Part shown: piece by piece, positions 42,305 to 50,299 of the stretch
Layout of the letters: every line of letters begins with the position of its first letter
Position numbering within the stretch: the first letter of the stretch is position 1
NCBI GenBank assembly: GCA_001598975.1
Contig: BBXU01000940.1
Span: 1-50,299 of the forward strand
DNA: 50,299 bases
Reading direction: 5' to 3'
Source: Parachlorella kessleri
Taxonomy: Eukaryota; Chlorophyta; Trebouxiophyceae; Chlorellales; Chlorellaceae
Translations under genes and position numbers: made by a program
Notes under the pieces: generated by a model
What the model was told of the DNA's origin: nothing
Database searches by the model: none
What the model saw: only the letters and a program-made list of their open reading frames with translations

Positions 42305-43030
42305 CGTCCAGCTTGCAAGGAGAGTGGTGCACGTGCGTCTCTTCCCACGCAGTAAAAGGCCCTTGCTGGGAGCTAGAGCAGGGGAAACAACTAGCTTAGC
42401 TGCCGGCTAATATCAGACTCGCTCGAAGCTGCAAGTGGAGAGAGGCGGAACTGGGGTTGCAACGGCACGCAACCGCTACCAACACTGTTTCGTATATAGC
42501 GTTGCTTTGTGTTATAAATCAGAGCTCTGCAGAGGGTGGCATTCATTAGCCCTGGGCGCCCCCGCGTTGGGATCCATGCTGGAATCGGCATGGGAATCGG
42601 TGGGAGCTGCTGGTAAACAAGATGGTGTGTTTGTTGTCCCCTGTGAAGGGCCTTCTCATGTTAAGTTTCACATCAGCTGCGCACTGAGATACTAGGCCCT
42701 GTATTGAAGGCTTGTGTGCTTTCCCAACTCAGTTTGACTCGCAGTGGGACTCTGCAGATGTGCAATCTGGACAGCACAAACAACAAAGGCGCACAAGCAA
42801 ACTAGGGGAAGACAAACCTCCAGATTTGCGTTGTGTTTTCAGTTTCCCAGGTTTGCAGCTACCACTGTTGGTAGAGCTATTGCATAGCAGTTGGTAATCT
42901 ATCCATGACATTTCCAGGTGCGCCCCAGCGCTACTCTGGATGAGACCTGTCAGGGCCAAGAGCCAATCCCTTGGGCTCAATTGCTGGATTGAGCCATGCT
43001 TTGAGCCAGCTGACAACCACCCACCGAGCC
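42305..43030. other. Intergenic region: ESS2 promoter and PsbS-like 3' UTR
   Basis: It lies upstream of ESS2 and downstream of the PsbS-like gene, both on the minus strand. No gene or RNA signature is seen. Confidence 0.5.
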
Positions 43031-45148
43031 TCAATAGGTGTCGGGTGCCTTATTGGAGTTGAAGTTGCTGAACAACCCTAGGCTCCCCAGCGCGAATGTC
43101 CCCAGGGCCACTTTCATCCACGTGGGGGCGCTGCCGAGGGTGGCTGGGGGTCCGATGAGCCCCATGCGGGTCAAGGGCGAGTCGCCAGCCCAGGTAAACT
43201 CCAGCAGCATGGCACCAGCGAAGACTACACAGCAAACCAGGGGTAAGAGGGGTGGCCTTGGCGTTAGTAAAGCCCTTGATGGCAATGGCAGCTCGGCGCA
43301 AGCTACCTATTTATTGACTGAACAGGGTGCCACACACCCACAGGAGAAGTCACGCCAGTCGGCCCGTGCTGGGTAGGTTTGTGAGATACGAGTGTCTCTC
43401 GGCTGCACATACTCCGAGCAATAATGAGATTGCAGCAACAGACACATCCGGTACCGTGCCCATGAAATGGTCACCTAGCATAGCAGTGCGCCCCAGGACC
43501 AGCTCGCTCCTCAGCAGAAGCTTGCCCATCCCGTCCACCCTGTCGGTAGCATCTGGCTCGATAGCAGAAACGCCTGTCAAGCCCCTGGCGCGGCAGTTCA
43601 CGTCCTGCTGGTTGGCTTCGGCAAACGTGGCACTCCCTGCACGTCACTTGGCAGAGCAGCGCACATTGACAGTTAAATGGGGTTGGAAGCAGGGAATCTT
43701 GGCAAGGGCTTGCGTCCCCTGCCACTGCTCCTAGGGTGCATAGCGTCGGTGCCGCACATAAAGCTTGTGCAGTACAACCCTCACCCCCCTGGCACACGAG
43801 AATTGGGTGCCTCAGGCGTATGGTGCGTGTTGGCTGCCACTTGATGCACCAGCACTTGAGTGGACAGTGGAGCACAGTTCATCATTGCGGTGCTTCATTG
43901 GCTAGTCCAGCACGTGCCTTACCGGGGCTGACGCCAGGACCAGGTGGCCCATGGCCAGGAAAGCAGTGGCCCAGAAGGCCCAGCTCACCGGCACTTGCAA
44001 CTCCATAGCTAGCTGCCAGAGCAGGCAGGGACACAAAGGCATTGTCATAATACTTGAAGGAACCTTTGGGGGTGCTCGAAGAAGTTCGGATTCGGTGAGA
44101 CATTTGCAGGCACGAGGCAAGTCTTCGCTAGTTGGGGTTGCACCACAGGTGCACCGTGGTGTTTGAGAGCAGAGAGACCATCAGCTGGGTGGGGATGGCT
44201 GTCATTCTCACCTGCGTCATGGGCCCAGCGCCAGTGAGCACCTGCATTGGATGGTAGGGAACAACACAGCTTGGGCAGGAGTTCACCCTAAAGACCAAGA
44301 GTACAATTTCAGCCAGACGGGACACGGAATATGCACTTGGACGTCCTTGTTGGACGGAAGGCAGGTGACAAGCCTTGGGTGCGAGAACATTCCATGCTTG
44401 CATCTGAGGGAGGATACCAGGCACAAAGACGATGTTCCTTAAGGAAATCTTCGTCCATATGGAGCTCTTTTGCCTGAGAGGCAATACAGCATACAGCAGA
44501 CCCCCCCGGCAATCGTGATAGACCCTCTCACCTCCCCCGCCCACATGGCGCAGACTCCCAGCATGGCGATGCGCCCCACCAGGTGCTCCCTCTGGCGGGT
44601 GAAGGCGGGCAGCTGGTCCACAGTGGGCATCTGCACAGCCCTGGGGGCTGCCTCCACTTCATAGCTGGCCCCCGGGCGGGTGGGAAGGTCGGTCTGCAGG
44701 CAAGGAGGGGGGCAGGTCGTAGACGAGCAGTGCTTGGTACGGCAGATGCAAGAGATGTTTCGTGAGCCCAAGGAAACCCCCTGCTTTTTCCTGGGGTGGG
44801 GGGGGGGGCACTAGATGACACAAAGGCATTGTTGGCATCGGCATGAGAAAAGGGGAACAGATTGGCGAAGCCACTGACATGGCATGTCTACTGCCTGCAG
44901 TCCAAGGTGGGGTCTTAATGCAATCAAAAATGCATGGCAATTTGGTCGGCTGCACGCATGTGTTTGCCAGACCCAGTGTGCGACGGTGCCACCTGCTCCT
45001 TTGCCTTCTCATCCTCCTTGAATGCCACCACCCTGACGACACTCCCATGCGGCAGACGAGTCTGAGGTGGGCGCAGCCTGATGCCCTGCCCTTTGGCCAC
45101 CTTGGACGACGCCACACGAGCTCGAGATGCCCAGGTGGAGCTCAGCAT
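43031..45148 (-). CDS. Divergent PsbS-like protein (LHC superfamily, two repeats)
   Basis: This is a 253-residue plastid membrane protein with the layout of PsbS, the pH sensor of non-photochemical quenching. Exons are 44993-45148, 44532-44693, 44212-44241 (30 nt), 43923-44012, 43475-43604 and 43031-43224. Residues 1 to about 40 form a transit peptide (SHGS-type basic stretch ending VVRVVAFKED). Repeat 1 is EHLVGRIAMLGVCAMWAGE, then LTGAGPMTQLAMELQVPV and a helix with WAFWATAFLAMGHLVLA. Repeat 2 is SELVLGRTAMLGVFAGAMLL, then EFTWAGDSPLTRMGLIG and a helix from about VALGTFALGSLGLF. The E-x-x-x-GR-x-AMLG helix motif is present twice, and four helices are expected, as in PsbS. A Glu aligns with the first lumenal Glu, but the second position is not Glu (see findings). 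The acceptor at 43604 may be shifted by 3 nt (CAGCAG). It may instead be another LHC-like protein. Confidence 0.75.
44793..44808. repeat. Poly-G/C tract
   Basis: GGGG-T-G(11) on the plus strand lies inside the first intron of the PsbS-like gene. On the coding strand it is a C-rich tract directly before a CAG at 44791-44793, which resembles a strong acceptor. Confidence 0.8.
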
Positions 45149-45688
45149 GGTGTCTAGAGATATTTTGTGATCTTTGTACTGTCAGGTATACCCAGGTCTA
45201 GAGAACGATGGTGGGTTTGGCTCATGATGGCCTCCCATGAGGGCCGCTCAGCCAGCTTGGCGAAGCTACTGGCTAGGTCGCACATATTAGGGCTGCAAAG
45301 CCCATTAGTGCCACCATCCATGCTCCCAACCCTGTAAGGGAAGAGCTTGTATAAAGACCGGGAGACAACATGCACCTGTGGCTAGACCCACCCCCAGCAC
45401 ACTGTCTAAATGCATGGCATTCATGAGCATTCTGACGCCACGGCCAATGTTACATAACACCACCCTGTGGCCGCTGGGAGGCTCACTCAAGTCACAGGGT
45501 AGCAAACTAGCTTTTCGGGCTAACCTTTGCACTCAACTTCTTATGGTTGAGTGCAGCCATGGTTGAGTTAAACTACAGCCACAAGACGAGGAGAGCTGCA
45601 ACCGCCAGACACCCCCAGCACAATGACACATACGCCGGCATCCTTGGTTGGTCATTCAGTTGCTGCCGCGGAGGGCCCAGTCACAAGC
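45149..45688. promoter_or_regulatory. PsbS-like promoter and 3' UTR of the SGNH gene
   Basis: It is 540 bp long. It lies upstream of the PsbS-like gene and downstream of the SGNH hydrolase-like gene (both minus). TTACA at 45450-45454 reads TGTAA on the minus strand and may end the SGNH transcript. Confidence 0.45.
45450..45454 (-). terminator. TGTAA polyadenylation signal (minus strand)
   Basis: It is 235 nt downstream of the SGNH-like gene's stop codon at 45689-45691. Confidence 0.4.
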
Positions 45689-48600
45689 CTACCCCCCACT
45701 GCCCCCGCTGTCGCTGCCTCCAGGGCCTGCCTCTCCACCAGCTGCCGGCGTGCGGCGCCGGTGATGCCCCGCCTTCTCAGCAGAAACACCCTCCCCTCCA
45801 CCTGCCCCCGCTGCCGCACCACCTGCCCCAGCAGTACCCACACCTGCTGCGGCACCGGCCCCTGCCGCCCCACCGCGGTCCTTGGCCGCCAGCCTGGCCC
45901 CCGGCTGGCGCTGGAAGTCAAAGGCCACAGGGGAGACCACCACCAGAGTGAGTATCTTGACCTTGTGGCCCCTGCCCTTGCTGCGGCTGCTGGTGCTTGG
46001 CAGCACCGTAACTCGCAGGTGGCACTGGGGGTGCTGGGTGACCTGCACAGGTAGCGTTGGTGAGTGGGTGCAGGGGTGGGCAGCCGCTCTGGCACTCTGG
46101 CAGCCGCTGCAAGGCCGTAGTGCACTGTTGACCTGGCAAAGGCATGCAAGACACCACCCCAGTTGTGCTCCAATAGACAGTGCAGTGGGTGGCTATGCCA
46201 AGACACAGCCGTCCACCGACATGGCAACAGCGTCTATCAGCAGGGCAGGCAGCAGCCATAGCCTGGCGACAGCCTGGGATCCTGGGGGTTCAGCATCAGC
46301 TGCCTTTCTATGCTGCGGAGGTGCACCATTCTGTTGGTGTGCCTGGGGCTTCCTGCATGGGTGGTGGACAGCTACAGCCACCCTCGCATGTTTTGTGACT
46401 CACAAAGAACTCGTGCATGAGGGAGATGGAGGCGCGCTCCACGGTCCAGTGGCCATCCAGCACGGTGCGGGCGCACTGGCAACCGCCCACGCACTCTAGT
46501 GCCGCACGCCCCATGCCCGCATAGCTGGCCAGGTACGCCACCTGCAGCCAAGCAGCAACAGCGATGACGGCCCTGGCTCCGCGGCGCTTGGAGCCGTGGG
46601 CGTGTGCTGGGTGCCCGGAGTTCCCATGCAAGCCCCCCGGGAAGCTATTCCTCGCTAACCAATGGCCCCAGCAAGCCGAGGGAAGCGCTTAGAAGACCTG
46701 CCTGTGGGAGGGGCGGCAGCACATATCTTCCAGGGGGGAAGGAGAGACCCTCGGGGCCTGCGCATGCATCTCCTATGCCACCCCCCACTCACCAGCAGCT
46801 TGTTCAAGCCCGCCTTCACCGCGGCGATGGGCCGGTTCTGCAGGGCCGTGAAGTTGATGGGCGGCCGGGGGCCCTCTAGGTCACCACCACCCTCGCCCAC
46901 CCCTGCCGCCCCCGACCCAGCCCCTGCGGGCCCGCCGTCTGAGGTGCGGGTGTCTAATGAGAAGGTCACCCAGGAGCCGGGGCGGTCTGACACCCAGCCC
47001 CACCTGCGCATCAGGATGAAGGTGGGAGTCGATCGCAGCGTCTGAGGGGAATCAAGGGCATCCAGGGGAATCAAGGGTATCCAGGTCACACTAGGTGGAG
47101 ACCAGTGGTGAGTGGACAGGCCACAGGCAGGGCTGGTAGGCTGGCGACGCAACAGCAGGCGCGGGCGCCGCTGAGAGCCCCATTGTGGGCCTGTGGACCA
47201 GGGTGGCGCCAAGGTGCAATCTGTGGGCGGTCCGCTGTGGTTGCACTGGTGGCACTCTGTTTCCCAGCTTCAAGTTGGTGCTCCATGGTCCATTGCAGGT
47301 GTCAGAGCCAATCGTCCAATGAAGCCATCACCAGTTCACAAACCCCGATCTGTCAAGCTCACATCCGTCTGCTCCCCACAGCACCCAAAGCCTGCTTGGG
47401 GTCGCTTACTTCTGCTGCCCTCGAGTTGTGGCGTTGGGCCGCTCGTTCACCCATTGGAAGCCACCATTGTCGCTGGTAGCCGCCTCCAGAGCATCCTGCA
47501 TGGGCGCACCCGGGAGAAGAGGGGGAGGGAGGGAGGGAAGTAAGGAAGGTGGGTATGAGATGTCTGCAGTACCCCACAGGCAGGGGGGTGGTCAGGCTGG
47601 AGCTTGGTCAGCACAGCATGGGCCAGGCGTAGGATGCCTTGAGGGAGGAGGCATGGAGGCCTTGGAACCCCCAAAAGAAACAAGGTGTTTATGGTGGTGG
47701 GCCACGCCTTCAGGTGAGGCAGCTTGCAACTACTTGGGGCACGGTTGCATGCCGTCCTTATGCAGCAGCGCTGCCCTGTCAGTCCCACCCCCATCAACCA
47801 TATCAACGCTGGCTTCCCAGACCACGAAAGGCGGGCGGGTACGGAGCCCACCCACCCACGCAAGCCAGATGCACAGGCGGAGTGGTCGTGGCCGGGACCT
47901 TTCAAGGGTGGATCGTGCCCCATATCAGCGAGATAGATTACCACATGCGCTAACAGAGGTGACTGCAACTCACATCCATCAGGCACGATGGCGTGACCCG
48001 CTCAAAGTTGCCCTGAATCATCGGCGGCGGCAGCGGCAGCGGCTCCGCCTCTGAAAACGTCCCGCCGCCTGCCGGCCCCCCCGGGTGCTGCGCCTGCGCT
48101 GCACCCGCCTCTGCTACCAGCACAGCCGCTGTGTGCTGCACAAGCCCTATCAGAAGCTCCGCCAGGTACCTGCCATGCAGCCAGCAGGGCTTTGGGGGTT
48201 TGAGGGGGTTTGGGAGCTTCTGCCCCACTCTGCAGAACACAGCCTCCTAGCTGAGCAGCAGGTGCGGCCGCCGGGGAGGAGAGCCCGGAGGCGGCGCCCA
48301 GTTATTGACGCCAACCTCGGCAGAGATTGTGGCACGCCAGCACGGAGGCTTTACACTACTCTAGGCGTTCTGCTGGCACCGGAACCCGATGCCATCCATG
48401 AGCAACACTGCACCACCACCACCACCAGCACCAGCAGCTGCAGCACGCATGGGAGGCTACTGTAGCCAGCCGAAGGCACCCACAAAGCTTGTAAAGGGCG
48501 TGGCGTCGCCCCCTTGGCGCCCCGTCCCCATGCAGGTGCCTGCTATCCGTGCTGCGCATTCTTTGGGACTGCCGGCAGCTGGCAGGTGAGTGGGTGAGTC

Positions 48601-50071
48601 ACCTGTGACCGGTGGGGCCGTAGGGGTGTATGTCATCCCAGTACAGCACATCGGTGGGGTCGTCCCTGTCACCCTCGTCCCCCAGCGCCTCCTTTCGCCC
48701 CCAGTCCGCCTGCAGGGCCACACAAACCAACCATTGCCAAGCATCGTTTGCAGGTGAGGTGCTGTTTTACACCCTACCCATCAACCCACAACATATAAAC
48801 TGCGGCTCCATGCCCTTGCCGCTGCTAAATTTCACCGCTGCGGCTGCACTGGCGGCTGTCCCAGGGGGGATCTCTGCTGCTGGCCCACCCACCAGGTAGC
48901 CCTCCCTGCGCTCCAGGATGAAGGGGAACACGGCGGAACGCATGGAGAGGATGGGCAGCCCGTAATAGGCGGAGTACACGTTGGCCTCGTTCTCCACATT
49001 CTGCATCAAGGCACAGGGCAGACCACAACAGCAGCAAGCGTCTGGCAGCCTGCATGGGATCCAGCGATACATAAGACGGTGGCTGACCCCATCTGGCAGC
49101 CTGGATGGGATCCAGTACTATGTGGTGCGGCGCTGAGACAGAGGCGGCATGGTGCGGAATACAGATTTTACAACACCGTGCCAGCATGCGCGGGCGGAAT
49201 CAACTTCCTCCAACAGATATTCCTTCCAGGCTCAGGTCACAAGCTTACGCCGGGGCTTGAGGGCTGCAAGGCACCCACTGGTGGAAGTTTATGCTGGTTT
49301 ATGCTGGCATGTTTATGCTGGTCAGCCACAAAGGCAGGCCAAGCAGATACACACATGCATACGAGGCAAGCACACAGCTCCTCACGTTCTGGAACTCCTT
49401 GTTGCTGCGGCGGTAGGCGTAGGCCTGCAGCGCGACGACCGCAGGCCGTGGCGGCAGCTGCAGCAGCCGGCGCACCAGGCGCTCGTAGGCGGTGTTCCAG
49501 GGGGAGGCCAGGTCGGGGGAGAAGCGCGACACCTGCTCCACCACCACCAGATCCACCGCCTGCAGGGGCTGAGCTTAAAGCGCACTGGTGAAGGCTGGCC
49601 TGACTGTGCAACTTGCAAGCCAAACAGGGGCGGCAGAGGGGAGAGGCAAAGGTGAGGAGGCAGCAAGGGGCCATCTCCAGGGGAGGCCGGGCTCCCCAAC
49701 AAAGCGAGGCGCAAGCTCCAGCAGCGGCGGAAGGCGAGTGCTACGCTGGGCGGGTGGGTGGGTTGCATAACGGCGCCAGGTGAGTATCGGCTGGACAGGG
49801 CTCCGGACCTGCTGCCGGCGTGAAGCACAACTTCCAGCTGCCGCTGCAGAGGGACCAACTACCCTGTCATCTCCCGCCAGTCCTTAAGCAACGGCAGGGG
49901 CGACAGCAACAAGCGGCAATAGCAGAACCGGTGAGAGGGGGGCCCACCTCTGGCAGCAGCGAGGCGCCGCACGCGTCGTAGAAGATGGTGGACACGCCTC
50001 CCTGGGCGTTGTTGAGCACCGTGGCATTGGATGCGGGGAAGGCCGCCCGCAGCCACGCCTGCACCACCGCA
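45689..50071 (-). CDS. SGNH-hydrolase-like protein, 5' end outside window
   Basis: Nine exons are visible and the gene continues to the right: 49948-50071, 49386-49559, 48893-49000, 48603-48709, 47974-48169, 47410-47495, 46793-47003, 46404-46541 and 45689-46042, all phase-consistent. The GDSL/SGNH hydrolase fold is suggested by several segments. These are a NNAQGGVSTIFY segment, VDLVVVEQ (block with the strand before the oxyanion region), VVALQAYAYRR, YYGLPILSMR, and YWDDIHPYGPTGHRYLAELL with the D-x-x-H pair expected to supply catalytic Asp and His. The Ser-containing block is outside the window. After the hydrolase domain comes a second region with WVNERPNATT, WGWVSDRPGSWVTFSL, CVGGCQCARTVLDGHW and SLMHEFFVTQHPQCHLRVTV, probably a beta-sandwich with several Cys. 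The last exon ends in a Gly/Ala-rich low-complexity tail. SGNH enzymes are esterases; a polysaccharide-ester substrate is possible but not shown. Confidence 0.75.
47046..47083. repeat. 19-bp tandem duplication in an intron
   Basis: AGGGGAATCAAGGGCATCC is followed at once by a copy with one change. It lies in the intron between exons 47003 and 47410 of the SGNH-like gene. Confidence 0.85.
49041..49115. repeat. 24-bp direct repeat in an intron
   Basis: The segment TCTGGCAGCCTGCATGGGAT plus CCAG at 49041-49064 recurs with one change at 49092-49115, a 51-bp period, in an SGNH-like gene intron. Confidence 0.85.
49287..49321. repeat. GTTTATGCTG tandem repeats
   Basis: Three copies of GTTTATGCTG lie close together in the same SGNH-like gene intron as the 24-bp repeat. 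Confidence 0.8.
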
Positions 50072-50299
50072 CTGGTGGCAGGTTGCTGCCTGCCACCGAG
50101 AGGCCGGAAGCAGGGCCACTGCTTGGCTGGCCAGGCACGTGCTTTCCTTACACGTAGATCACAGCATGAGCCTGGGCGCTGATTGCCGAGCTTTGTGCCG
50201 ACCTTAGCACCATTCTGATTGCAGCTCCTGGAATAAGTGGCTGGCAGGCAGTGCAGGCCAAGGGCCGTTGTGTGCACATGATTCCTTGGGGACCCCCCC
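50072..50299. other. Window edge, probable intron of the SGNH-like gene
   Basis: No exon matching the SGNH family was found upstream of the acceptor at 50072-50073. The next exon toward the 5' end is presumably beyond the window. Confidence 0.4.

Noticed and set aside
44722..44790. Extra exon in the PsbS-like gene beginning EKAGGFLGL
   Set aside because: The acceptor is good, but the only phase-compatible donor would leave a 31-nt intron, so the direct join of the flanking exons is simpler. It is kept only as a possible cassette exon.

Overview
The window is nuclear DNA of a photosynthetic eukaryote, most likely a chlorophyte green alga. The evidence is: GC-rich sequence, a very high density of short spliceosomal introns with TGCAG acceptors, TGTAA-type polyadenylation signals, and chloroplast-function genes (CF1 delta subunit, a PsbS/LHC-superfamily protein, a plastid-type aspartokinase-homoserine dehydrogenase). 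No prokaryotic operon, phage, CRISPR array, rRNA or tRNA was found. I rebuilt gene models by joining exons at GT-AG (sometimes GC-AG) borders with consistent reading phase and checking the joined proteins against family motifs. About 87 introns were placed this way.

Layout, left to right. 245-1361 (+): 3' end of an acyl-ACP/acyl-CoA synthetase of the AAE15/16 type. 2407-6230 (+): complete PHT4;6-like anion/phosphate transporter, 9 exons. 7379-12358 (-): secreted GH5 endo-beta-mannanase, 15 exons. 13110-14245 (+): DUF1772 membrane protein. 14680-18082 (-): PLP-dependent aminotransferase of the AADAT/ARO8 type. 18565-19345 (+): small plastid-targeted single-helix protein of unknown function. 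20702-21154 (-): unrecognised 74-residue protein. 21843-31203 (+): bifunctional aspartokinase-homoserine dehydrogenase, 20 exons. 32127-34602 (+): chloroplast ATP synthase delta subunit. 35445-36559 and 37649-38799 (-): tandem pair of small secreted CxxC proteins of an unrecognised family. 39444-42304 (-): splicing-associated ESS2/DGCR14 protein. 43031-45148 (-): divergent PsbS-like protein with two LHC-type repeats. 45689 to beyond 50071 (-): 3' part of an SGNH-hydrolase-like protein with a Cys-containing C-terminal region.

The genes do not form a pathway cluster; this is an ordinary euchromatic gene series. Loose themes are plastid function (ATP synthase, PsbS-like protein, aspartate-family amino acid synthesis, acyl activation, small plastid protein) and the secretory or cell-surface compartment (mannanase, Golgi-type PHT4, SGNH hydrolase, CxxC pair). 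Three gene pairs are divergent with 480-750 bp shared upstream regions.

The most unusual material is in gene structure. Exon-end segments carrying splice sites are duplicated within introns in three genes, in one case giving an in-frame alternative acceptor. GC-AG introns are frequent (5 of about 87). An intron of the PHT4 gene holds a long near-perfect foldback. The lineage-specific secreted protein pair and a PsbS-like protein lacking one of the two expected lumenal glutamates are the best leads for new biology. All models are inferred by eye without transcript data, so exon borders in weakly conserved parts are provisional.
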